A stretch of 11,220 bases of DNA from Oscillospiraceae bacterium (GTDB taxonomy: Bacteria > Bacillota > Clostridia > Saccharofermentanales > Saccharofermentanaceae), in the NCBI GenBank assembly GCA_902782985.1, contig CACZPC010000142.1:1-11220 (forward strand). Direction: 5' to 3'. The notes beneath the pieces were generated by a model. It did no database searches. It saw nothing but the letters and a program-made list of their open reading frames with translations, and had not been told where the DNA came from. This document shows, in pieces, positions 1-6,256 of the stretch. A program made the position numbers and the translations under genes. Every line of letters begins with the position of its first letter. Position 1 is the first letter of the stretch.

Positions 1-1
1 A

Positions 2-196
2 GTCGGTGAGCATACTCTCACATTATTGTTCGATGACGGTGATTCCATCACTACTACATTCACGATCAAGGCTGCAAGCTCTGTAGCAGCTACAGGTGAG
101 ACTCAAACAAGCATCGCTACAGTTGCAGGTATCCTCATGATCACGGTAGCTACCGGGCTTGTTATATTCAGTGTATTCAGAAAAGAAGAGACATAA
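2..196 (+). CDS. C-terminal end of a cell-surface protein (partial, 5' end outside window)
   Basis: Only the last 64 codons are present, ending in TAA at 194-196. The first part reads GEHTLTLLFDDGDSITTTF, the final strands of an Ig-like beta-sandwich of the kind found at the end of clostridial extracellular proteins. A short linker then leads to VAATGE, a hydrophobic stretch of about 20 residues (IATVAGILMITVATGLVIF) and the tail SVFRKEET. This TG motif, membrane segment and basic end resemble a sortase sorting signal, but alanine replaces the usual proline before the TG-proximal residue, so sortase processing is uncertain. A plain C-terminal membrane anchor is the alternative. The catalytic or binding part of the protein lies upstream of the window, so its function cannot be given. 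A strong intrinsic terminator follows 30 bases downstream. Confidence 0.75.
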   Translation, partial: VGEHTLTLLFDDGDSITTTFTIKAASSVAATGETQTSIATVAGILMITVATGLVIFSVFRKEET

Positions 197-226
197 TAAC
201 TGCTGACAGATAGTTTGTCTTATTCG

Positions 227-255
227 GGAGGTTGCCGTCATGGCAACCTCCTTTT
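227..255 (+). terminator. Rho-independent terminator of the surface-protein gene
   Basis: A perfect 10-bp stem GGAGGTTGCC / GGCAACCTCC (227-236 and 242-251) with a five-base loop GTCAT is followed by TTTT and further T-rich sequence (TTTTATGTTTTA). This is a textbook intrinsic terminator for the rightward gene ending at 196. The leftward transporter gene ends at 261, so the same hairpin lies 10 bases past its stop. In that direction no U-tract follows, so it would be a weaker terminator for the leftward transcript. Confidence 0.92.
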
Positions 256-260
256 ATGTT

Positions 261-1139
261 TTACTCTTTAGTTCGGTGATCCTGCATGACCTGCGAAAGG
301 GTGATTGCGACAAACATGATAATACATCCGATACCTTCTCTAAATGTAGGTATCTGTTTAAGGATCAAAGCGGCAGCGATCACTGCGAAGACCGACTCTG
401 AGCACATTATGAGTGAAGCGAGTGTAGGCGGGGTATATTTCTGTCCCAATATTTCGAGTGTATATGCTACTCCGCAGCTGAGTATTCCGGCATAGAGAAG
501 CGGGATCGCCGCGGAATGAATATCAGCTAATGTCGGGTGCTCGAAGAATGGAAGGATAATAAGTGAGATCACACCGGTAAAAGCGAACTGAGTACAGGAC
601 AGCTTAAGACCGTCATGGATCTTCGTAAACCTGTCAATTAGCATGATGTGAAATGCGAAAGCAACAGCACATCCGAGTGTCAGCAGGTCTCCGATATTAA
701 GTTCGGCTCCCTCGTCGGGATCGATACAAAGAAAATAAAGTCCTACTGCGGAAGCCAGGATACAAAGCCAGGTGATGAGCGAAGTCTTTTTCTTCTGAAA
801 GAGACGAAGTATCGGGATGACGAATATATATGTAGCCGTAATAAATGCGATCTTGCCGGGCGTGGAATATTTAAATGCAGCCTGCTGAAGGTTGGTGGCA
901 ATAAAGAATAACGATCCCATGATGATCCCGGCTTTCAGTGTCTTAAGATCGAACTTAAAGCCTTTGTCCTTTATAAGGATAACAGGGAGGAGGACGGCAG
1001 ACCCCATAAGAGTACGTATACCCGTAAATGTAAAAGTCTCAATGCTTTCCATGCCGACGCTCTGGGCAATAAAAGCTATTCCCCAGATGAAAGCCGTGAC
1101 CAGGAGCATTATGGAGCCTTTTAACGAACTGTTTTTCAC
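261..1139 (-). CDS. DMT-superfamily (EamA) membrane transporter
   Basis: This 292-residue protein has about ten hydrophobic helices in two tandem EamA repeats (roughly residues 8-138 and 148-285), the standard size and layout of drug/metabolite transporters of the inner membrane. The opening LLVTAFIWGIAFIAQSVGM is the usual EamA helix 1, with its small-residue/Trp-Gly signature. The second repeat carries the typical ASLIMCSESVFAVIAAALIL segment. The substrate cannot be predicted; family members export or import amino acids, nucleotide sugars or other small metabolites. The chosen start is GTG at 1139, because SLKGSIMLLVTA matches the usual N-terminus of the family. An ATG at 1109 (codon 11) is preceded by AAAAGG at a seven-base distance and is a real alternative. 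It is divergent from the acetyltransferase at 1201, with 61 bases between them. Confidence 0.9.
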   Translation of the reverse strand: MKNSSLKGSIMLLVTAFIWGIAFIAQSVGMESIETFTFTGIRTLMGSAVLLPVILIKDKGFKFDLKTLKAGIIMGSLFFIATNLQQAAFKYSTPGKIAFITATYIFVIPILRLFQKKKTSLITWLCILASAVGLYFLCIDPDEGAELNIGDLLTLGCAVAFAFHIMLIDRFTKIHDGLKLSCTQFAFTGVISLIILPFFEHPTLADIHSAAIPLLYAGILSCGVAYTLEILGQKYTPPTLASLIMCSESVFAVIAAALILKQIPTFREGIGCIIMFVAITLSQVMQDHRTKE

Positions 1140-1146
1140 GCGCGTA

Positions 1147-1175
1147 ATAATACCTTAAACGCAGGATGGTATCAA
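1147..1175 (-). promoter_or_regulatory. Candidate sigma-70-type promoter of the EamA transporter gene
   Basis: On the minus strand TTGATA (1175-1170) and TATTAT (1152-1147) are separated by exactly 17 bases, a good match to the housekeeping consensus. The expected transcription start, about seven bases further, falls at about 1140, next to the GTG start codon at 1139. The transcript would therefore be leaderless from GTG, or translation would start at the ATG at 1109 behind AAAAGG. This is a prediction from sequence only. Confidence 0.5.
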
Positions 1176-1184
1176 GTGTCCGGA

Positions 1185-1193
1185 TGATATAAT
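1185..1193 (+). promoter_or_regulatory. Extended -10 promoter element of the acetyltransferase gene
   Basis: TGATATAAT is a perfect extended -10 element (TGn plus TATAAT at 1188-1193). No good -35 hexamer is seen 17 bases upstream, which an extended -10 can tolerate. Initiation about seven bases downstream would fall at about 1200, immediately before the ATG at 1201, and no Shine-Dalgarno sequence precedes that ATG. Confidence 0.5.
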
Positions 1194-1200
1194 AAGTCTC

Positions 1201-1722
1201 ATGAAGATATTTGAAACAGACGATCTGATCATAAGAAGATTTGAGCCTTCTGACGCAGCAAGACTATATGAATACCACCTCGATGATGAAGTAAAGAAGT
1301 GGATCCCCAACGAGTCTTATGCGGATCTTGATGAGGCTTCGGGAGCGATATCATTTTTTGCCGGGATGACCGATAAGAATACTTTGCCCTATGTAATGGG
1401 CGTTGAATCTAAAGCCACCGGTGATCTTATTGGTGATGTCGGTATCAATGAAGTGGAAGGCAGGCCCGGAGAAGTGGAGATCGGCTTTGTTATATCTCCC
1501 GAATACAGAAGAAGAGGATATGCAGTGGAGCTTGTAAATTTCATGAGTGATTTCTGTCGTGACAAGTTTAAAGTGAGAACCCTATACGGCAGAGTCCTTA
1601 AGGGCAACAGAGCCTCGGTGTGCGTGCTTGAAAAGTGCGGATATATATTTGCCGGCGAGGAGTCCGGGGCCGAGGATGATCCATACGGATGCGGGATGCT
1701 CGTATATAAGAAAAACTGCTGA
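1201..1722 (+). CDS. GNAT-family N-acetyltransferase (RimJ/RimL type)
   Basis: This 173-residue protein has the layout of GNAT acetyltransferases of the RimJ/RimL class, which transfer the acetyl group of acetyl-CoA to a protein N-terminus, amino acid or small amine in the cytosol. It opens with ETDDLIIRRFEPSDAARLYEY, the usual first strand and helix. The central strand EVEIGFVISPEYRRRGYA (about residues 91-108) carries the acetyl-CoA pyrophosphate loop R-R-R-G-Y-A. NRASVCVLEKCGYIFAGE (about 136-153) is the conserved C-terminal helix, with the family Asn and a Ser two residues further on. Length is normal. The acceptor substrate cannot be told, and the neighbours (a transporter and a radical SAM gene) give no clue. 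No Shine-Dalgarno site precedes the ATG, and the -10 element is only seven bases upstream. Confidence 0.9.
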   Translation: MKIFETDDLIIRRFEPSDAARLYEYHLDDEVKKWIPNESYADLDEASGAISFFAGMTDKNTLPYVMGVESKATGDLIGDVGINEVEGRPGEVEIGFVISPEYRRRGYAVELVNFMSDFCRDKFKVRTLYGRVLKGNRASVCVLEKCGYIFAGEESGAEDDPYGCGMLVYKKNC

Positions 1723-1747
1723 TTTTACCACTATAGTCCCTTGGTTC

Positions 1748-1756
1748 TGATATACT
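1748..1756 (+). promoter_or_regulatory. Extended -10 promoter element of the radical SAM gene
   Basis: TGATATACT (TGn plus TATACT at 1751-1756) lies six bases before the ATG at 1763. No -35 match and no Shine-Dalgarno sequence are visible between the acetyltransferase stop and this ATG. If it is used, transcription starts at or within a base or two of the start codon. Confidence 0.4.
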
Positions 1757-1762
1757 GAATAT

Positions 1763-3652
1763 ATGCATACAGAGGTTAAAGTTCCCAGATCCGTCCTGTT
1801 GTCCGTGGAAAGTCCCGGACGATATGTAGGCGGTGAGAAGAATCAGATAATAAAAGAAGATGTAGTACGTGAGCTTGCCGAACGGGGCGAGTGCAGTGCT
1901 GTGCGCACGGCTTTCTGCTTTCCGGATGTATATGAGATCGGAATGAGTAATCTTGCCCTTCAGATCCTCTATAAGCTTTTAAATTCGGAGGATTATACAT
2001 CATGCGAGAGAGTATTCTCACCGTGGTTTGATATGGACAGGAAGATGCGTGAGCATGATATACCGCTTTATTCACTTGAGACCAAATCGCCTCTTTATGA
2101 ATTTGATGTAGTGGCGTTCACTTTGGGGTATGAGATGGCTTTCGCCAATGTCCTTCAGATGCTCGACCTTGGTAAGGTCCCTCTCAGAGCAGCCGAACGC
2201 GGTGCCGATGATCCAGTGGTAGTCTGCGGAGGCCCCGTTGCCTATAATATCGAGCCCATGAGTGATTACTTCGATGCCGTCTTCATGGGTGAGGGCGAAG
2301 AAGTGGATCTTGAGTTTACCAAGGTAATCAAGAAATATAAGGATTCCGGCAAGAAGGATCGTAAGGCGATGCTGCGCGAAGTAGCTGCCATCGACGGTAT
2401 GTATGTACCGTCTTTATATGAACCCGAGTATTCATCCGACGGCAAGTTTGTTGCACTTCATCCGATCGATGATACGGTCCCGGCTAAGATAACCAAGAGG
2501 ATCATAAAGGACCTCGATAATGTCATCTATCCGACGGCTCCCGTAGTTCCCAATAATAATATAGTCCATGACCGTGCATACCTTGAGATCTTCAGAGGAT
2601 GTATAAGAGGATGCAGATTCTGTCAGGCAGGATATATAACCAGACCCGTAAGGGAAAAATCTGCTGAAGTGCTGCTTAAGCAGGGTGTGGAGATCGAGCA
2701 TAATACGGGTTATGATGAGCTCGGCATGTTGTCGCTGTCTACCAGTGATTATACTCAGCTCAAGGAGCTAACCGACGGATTGCTTTGTGCTTTTGACGGA
2801 AGGCATACAAGTCTGTCTCTGCCGTCACTTCGTATCGATAATTTCGCTTTGGACCTTATGGAGAAAGCATCGCAGACCAGAAAGACCGGTCTTACTTTCG
2901 CACCCGAAGCCGGAACTCAAAGGCTTAGAGACGTCATCAATAAAGGTATTAACGAAGAGAATATCCTTGGAGCATTAAGGCTGGCATTTATGGGCGGCTG
3001 GAGTACGGTCAAACTCTATTTCATGTTGGGACTTCCTACCGAGACAATGGATGATGTCAAGGGTATAGCTGATCTTGCAAAGAAGATCGAGGACCTTTAT
3101 TACGACGTCGGACGTGAGATGGGCGTAAAGCTTCGAAGACCTGAGATAACGGTATCGACTTCGATGTTCATCCCTAAGCCTTTTACGGCTTTTCAGTGGG
3201 AGAAGCAGAATACGATGGAGGAATTCCTCGAAAAGCAGAAATACTTAAAAGATCTTCTTAAGAAGGTCAGAAGTGTCAGATATATCTGGCATGGTGTAGA
3301 GACGAGTATCTGGGAGGGAGTCCTGGCAAGAGGTGACAGACGGCTTAATGATGTCATTTACGAAGGTTACAGGACAGGTTCGCTCTTTGATGCCTGGGAC
3401 GACAACTTCGATTACGATAAATGGATGAAGATACTCGCGGATCACGGTCTGTCCTGGGAGACTTATGCAAGAAATTACGAGATCGGTGATTCTCTGCCGT
3501 GGGACCATATAAGCGTTGGAGTAGACAGGAGCTTCTTCCTTAAGGAACGCGAAAGGGCATATAACGAAGAAGTGACACCTAATTGCAGGGAAAAGTGCTC
3601 TGCCTGCGGTGCCGCCTGCTTCAAGACGGGGGTGTGCTATGAGACAAGATGA
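1763..3652 (+). CDS. B12-binding-domain radical SAM protein (TIGR03960-type)
   Basis: This is a 629-residue radical SAM enzyme. The [4Fe-4S] cluster motif C-x3-C-x2-C is RGCIRGCRFCQAG (C280, C284, C287). Residues of about 50-190 (FPDVYEIGMSNLALQILY, then VVCGGPVAYNIEPMSDYFD and MGEGEE) form the Rossmann-like domain of B12-binding radical SAM proteins, but no DxHxxG cobalamin-ligand motif is seen. TFAPEAGTQRLRDVINKGI (379-397) and YFMLGLPTET (419-428) are the expected core-barrel segments. The C-terminus has five cysteines (608, 612, 615, 619, 625) that may hold a second metal centre. The N-terminus VLLSVESPGRYVGGE fits the family, so the ATG at 1763 is well placed although it has no Shine-Dalgarno site. 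The gene overlaps its DUF2344 partner by 14 bases. The reaction of this family is not known to me; a modification of RNA, protein or cofactor is possible. Confidence 0.92.
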   Translation: MHTEVKVPRSVLLSVESPGRYVGGEKNQIIKEDVVRELAERGECSAVRTAFCFPDVYEIGMSNLALQILYKLLNSEDYTSCERVFSPWFDMDRKMREHDIPLYSLETKSPLYEFDVVAFTLGYEMAFANVLQMLDLGKVPLRAAERGADDPVVVCGGPVAYNIEPMSDYFDAVFMGEGEEVDLEFTKVIKKYKDSGKKDRKAMLREVAAIDGMYVPSLYEPEYSSDGKFVALHPIDDTVPAKITKRIIKDLDNVIYPTAPVVPNNNIVHDRAYLEIFRGCIRGCRFCQAGYITRPVREKSAEVLLKQGVEIEHNTGYDELGMLSLSTSDYTQLKELTDGLLCAFDGRHTSLSLPSLRIDNFALDLMEKASQTRKTGLTFAPEAGTQRLRDVINKGINEENILGALRLAFMGGWSTVKLYFMLGLPTETMDDVKGIADLAKKIEDLYYDVGREMGVKLRRPEITVSTSMFIPKPFTAFQWEKQNTMEEFLEKQKYLKDLLKKVRSVRYIWHGVETSIWEGVLARGDRRLNDVIYEGYRTGSLFDAWDDNFDYDKWMKILADHGLSWETYARNYEIGDSLPWDHISVGVDRSFFLKERERAYNEEVTPNCREKCSACGAACFKTGVCYETR

Positions 3653-4364
3653 CAGAGCCGCCGAGATGACGAGGCAGCAGCACCTTACGCAATATGTCTG
3701 CAGGACCAGATTTGCCCGCAGGGGAGCTTTATCCTTTATAGGTCACCTCGATCTCATGAAAGTATTCGAGAGAGCGATAAGAAGGGCGGAGCTTCCGATC
3801 CTTTATACACAGGGATATAATCCCAGACCGATGCTGGTATTCGCACTGCCTCTCGGAGTGGGCATCGATACCACCGGAGACTGGCTCGATGCCGCCATGT
3901 CGGTGCCGATATCTGCAGAGGAGTTCGTAGCCAAGGTATCGCCACAGCTCCCCGACGATCTTGAGATACTCGAATGTATCGCCATTGATGAGCCGGAGAG
4001 GAGCCTTATGAGCGTGGTGACCTATGCGGAATATACGATCGATGCCCCCGGGATCTCAGCACCGGCTATGAAGCTTTTCGCGCGTGAGACAGTCGAGATC
4101 GAGAAGAAGAATAAGAAGGGCAAGATCGTAACAAGTGACATCAGGAGTCAGATGGTCAAGCCTTTCGAGGATTCCACGGAAGATAAGATCCATATTATGG
4201 TCTGTGCGGGATCGACAGGCAATTTAAGACCGGACGTATTCCTTAATGCCCTTTGCAGATATGAGGGGTATCCCGAAGATAAGGCCGCTGATGCAGTGAT
4301 AACAAGGACTGCGCTCTATGGAGGCGAGTATCCGGATATCGAAGGAATTGAAGGTTTGTTCTGA
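3639..4364 (+). CDS. DUF2344 / TIGR03936 radical SAM-linked protein
   Basis: A protein of 241 residues from the chosen start. After a short variable leader, the segment RTRFARRGALSFIGHLDLMKVFERAIRRAELPILYTQGYNPRP followed by FALPLGVGIDTTGDWLD is the hallmark of DUF2344. This family is almost always encoded directly after, or fused to, the TIGR03960 radical SAM protein, as here. The partner is thought to act with the radical SAM enzyme; its own activity is unknown. I chose the ATG at 3639, which has GGGGG (3628-3632) six bases upstream and overlaps the previous gene by 14 bases. A GTG at 3609 would add ten residues (PPASRRGCA) not expected in the family, and an ATG at 3666 is a shorter alternative. 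The 3' end carries the candidate promoter of the next gene. Confidence 0.9.
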   Translation: MRQDDRAAEMTRQQHLTQYVCRTRFARRGALSFIGHLDLMKVFERAIRRAELPILYTQGYNPRPMLVFALPLGVGIDTTGDWLDAAMSVPISAEEFVAKVSPQLPDDLEILECIAIDEPERSLMSVVTYAEYTIDAPGISAPAMKLFARETVEIEKKNKKGKIVTSDIRSQMVKPFEDSTEDKIHIMVCAGSTGNLRPDVFLNALCRYEGYPEDKAADAVITRTALYGGEYPDIEGIEGLF

Positions 4365-4376
4365 TTGGTGTAAAAT
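4348..4376 (+). promoter_or_regulatory. Candidate promoter of the MarR-acyl carrier protein operon
   Basis: TTGAAG (4348-4353) and TAAAAT (4371-4376) are spaced by 17 bases, with one mismatch in the -10 and two in the -35. The -35 lies inside the end of the DUF2344 gene. The predicted start, near 4383, falls on an eight-base perfect palindrome TTTCGAAA (4381-4388), which could be an operator for the MarR protein encoded just downstream. The leader would be about 30 bases and contains the Shine-Dalgarno site CAGGAG (4398-4403). Confidence 0.4.
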
Positions 4377-4412
4377 ATTTTTTCGAAAGTTTGGGAACAG
4401 GAGCATTTGCGC

Positions 4413-4937
4413 ATGCAGGATATAGAACTTGAATTGGCAGATCGCCTCGTCAGGATCTTCGAGAATGTACTCTTTACGGAGGAGAAATCCATCCAGCAGG
4501 GTTATTTCTCTAACCTGTCCATAGCCGAAATGCACACTCTGGATGCCATAGGCCCCTATGATGCGAGGACCATGACGGAGACTGCCGCTTCTCTGGGTAT
4601 CACGACAGGTACTCTTACGGTATCGATCGACAGGCTTGTTAAGAAGGGGTATGTGGTCAGGAATCGTGATGAGAAGGATAGGAGGATCGTGAGGATCAGC
4701 CTTACCAGAGAGGGTAAACTTGCCTGCAGGATGCACGGTAAGTACCATAAAGTCCTCGCCAGACACATTCTTGAACCCTACGATGACAAAGAGCAGAGGA
4801 TGCTCCTTGATATGGTTGAAGAGGTCGATCTGTATCTTCAGCAGCAGGCTGCCAGATATGACGGCTCGGAATCTATAAGAAAAACAGCCAAGGAAGTGGC
4901 TGACAGAAAGAGAAGGAGAAATAACGACGATGGATGA
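4413..4937 (+). CDS. MarR-family transcriptional regulator, FabT-like by context
   Basis: This 174-residue protein is a MarR-type winged-helix repressor, probably a dimer that binds palindromic operators. Residues of about 53-102 form the DNA-binding domain: TMTETAASLGITTGTLTVSI is the helix-turn-helix, followed by DRLVKKGYVV and the wing RNRDEKDRRIV, with the conserved D-x-R-R. Helices on either side (about 1-45 and 104-146) would form the dimer interface. The C-terminal 25 residues are highly charged. Its gene overlaps the acyl carrier protein gene by eight bases, the arrangement typical of FabT-like regulators of fatty acid synthesis, which sense acyl-ACP. Control of lipid genes is therefore the leading guess, not shown. 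The ATG at 4413 is nine bases after CAGGAG. A TTG at 4407 lies only three bases after that site and is rejected as the start. Confidence 0.88.
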   Translation: MQDIELELADRLVRIFENVLFTEEKSIQQGYFSNLSIAEMHTLDAIGPYDARTMTETAASLGITTGTLTVSIDRLVKKGYVVRNRDEKDRRIVRISLTREGKLACRMHGKYHKVLARHILEPYDDKEQRMLLDMVEEVDLYLQQQAARYDGSESIRKTAKEVADRKRRRNNDDG

Positions 4938-5238
4938 CACCGCAGACCCCCGAGAACGTAACATGAACGAAGAGGATATTATGAAGAAGAAAGATATGAT
5001 CTTCGAGGATATCCTGAAGTTGCTCATAGCTGAACTCGATGTATCACCTACGGACATAAGGCCCGATATGACAATAGCAGAGGATCTGAAATTCGATTCG
5101 CTTCAGCTTTATGAGTTTGTTATCGATCTTGAGGAGGCATACGATATCAGGCTTCCCGATGATCTTCTTGATAATGTAAGTACCATATCGGATGTTGTCG
5201 ATCTGGTATATTCACTTTCGATCGAACCCAAGGACTGA
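4930..5238 (+). CDS. Acyl carrier protein
   Basis: This small acidic protein carries acyl chains on a 4'-phosphopantetheine arm. The attachment site is FDSLQLYEFVIDLEEAYDI, with the modified serine in D-S-L (S57 from the first ATG), followed by the typical acidic helix 2 and the DVVDLVYSL helix 4. The start is uncertain. ATG 4930 overlaps the MarR gene by eight bases, has AAGGAG eleven bases upstream and gives 102 residues. ATG 4981 has AGAGG five bases upstream and gives 85 residues with the serine at position 40, closer to normal acyl carrier proteins. The longer form is listed here; the shorter may be the real protein. No fatty acid elongation genes are visible beside it, so it may be a specialised carrier serving the lipid genes downstream rather than the housekeeping one. 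Confidence 0.88.
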   Translation: MDDTADPRERNMNEEDIMKKKDMIFEDILKLLIAELDVSPTDIRPDMTIAEDLKFDSLQLYEFVIDLEEAYDIRLPDDLLDNVSTISDVVDLVYSLSIEPKD

Positions 5239-5243
5239 GCTAT

Positions 5244-6242
5244 ATGCGCTATATCCTGATCATAAGCCGAAAGGCGAATCCCAAGACTCTGGCCGAACTG
5301 GATGATGCGGTTAATTATGTAAATACGCATGATCCGGATCTTCGTGCGAAGATAGAACTTCGCTATACGGATTATGTGGGCCATTCTGCGGATCTTGCCA
5401 TAGAATTAAGCGAACAGTACGGCGATAAGATCACTATCGTGGCATGTGGAGGAGACGGCACTATTCATGAAGTTGCCAATGCCCTTGCTTTCAGAAAGAC
5501 GCCGATGATCTGCCTGCCTTTCGGAACGGGAAATGATTTTGTTAAGACTCTCACATCCAACTGGAAAAAGTGGGATCCGGTGCATTTCCTTATGTGTCTT
5601 GACAAGGTGAAGTATAAGCCGATCGATCTTATAAGGATAGACAGCTACGATCTGATGGGCGGACATCTTAAAAACTGGTCCGGATATATGAATAATGTGG
5701 CTTCTATCGGTCTTGATACCGAGGTCCAGTTTAAGGCGAAGTCGATCGTTCGCAAGAAAGATACTCCGTTTAACCGCAAGACTGCTTATATCAAATCGGC
5801 TTTGGCGTCGATATTCGGTAAGCGTGCCCATAATTTCAAGTTCAAGCTCGAACTTGAGAACGGAGATGTTTATGAGAGCAGCAAGGACAGATATACCCTT
5901 ATAAGCATCTGTAATGCGAAATACTACGGAGACGGATTCTGCCCGGCGCCCGATGCCGATCTTACCGACGGTGTGGCGGATGTCTGCGCCATCGATGATG
6001 TCAGTCTCTTCAGAGCCGTTCCGCTTCTTTTGGCATACAGGCTCGGAACTCATAAGGGCAAGAGAGGTATTCATACATTTCGCGCTACCAGCGGTATCGT
6101 GACGTCGACCGATCCTTCATTCCAGCTTATGGGAAATTTTGACGGAGAGGATTTCTTCGGACACAGGATCAGGTTCGAAGTCCATCGAAAGGCATTGACT
6201 ATAGGTTTTTTCCCTGAAGACGGCTATAAGGATTCCAAATAA
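5244..6242 (+). CDS. Diacylglycerol/lipid kinase family protein (YegS/DagK type)
   Basis: A 332-residue cytosolic or membrane-associated lipid kinase. The nucleotide-binding motif GGDGT (69-73) and the second conserved loop PFGTGNDF (92-99) belong to the DAGK catalytic domain. NAKYYGDGFCPAPDADLTDG (224-243) and NFDGE (298-302) are the expected C-terminal domain signatures. Family members phosphorylate diacylglycerol or related lipids with ATP; DgkB of Gram-positive bacteria returns diacylglycerol to phosphatidic acid. The actual substrate here is not known. The gene starts five bases after the acyl carrier protein stop, with AAGGA nine bases before its ATG, so it is translated as part of the same operon. 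Length is near the usual 290-330 residues. Confidence 0.9.
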   Translation: MRYILIISRKANPKTLAELDDAVNYVNTHDPDLRAKIELRYTDYVGHSADLAIELSEQYGDKITIVACGGDGTIHEVANALAFRKTPMICLPFGTGNDFVKTLTSNWKKWDPVHFLMCLDKVKYKPIDLIRIDSYDLMGGHLKNWSGYMNNVASIGLDTEVQFKAKSIVRKKDTPFNRKTAYIKSALASIFGKRAHNFKFKLELENGDVYESSKDRYTLISICNAKYYGDGFCPAPDADLTDGVADVCAIDDVSLFRAVPLLLAYRLGTHKGKRGIHTFRATSGIVTSTDPSFQLMGNFDGEDFFGHRIRFEVHRKALTIGFFPEDGYKDSK

Positions 6243-6256
6243 TAGGGGGCAGATAT

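Noticed and set aside
3609..3638. GTG start at 3609 for the DUF2344 gene
   Set aside because: It would add ten residues encoded within the radical SAM Cys-rich end; the ATG at 3639 has GGGGG at a proper distance and gives a normal N-terminus.
4407..4412. TTG start at 4407 for the MarR gene
   Set aside because: It is only three bases after the CAGGAG site, too close for initiation; the ATG at 4413 has a nine-base spacing.
4224..5057. Long open frame on the minus strand under the DUF2344, MarR and acyl carrier genes
   Set aside because: Its translation has no recognisable domain and it lies wholly opposite three genes with clear family motifs and ribosome sites; it is a shadow of their codon use.
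5406..6074. Open frame of about 220 codons on the minus strand inside the lipid kinase gene
   Set aside because: The opposite strand carries all DAGK motifs; the antisense translation shows no domain.
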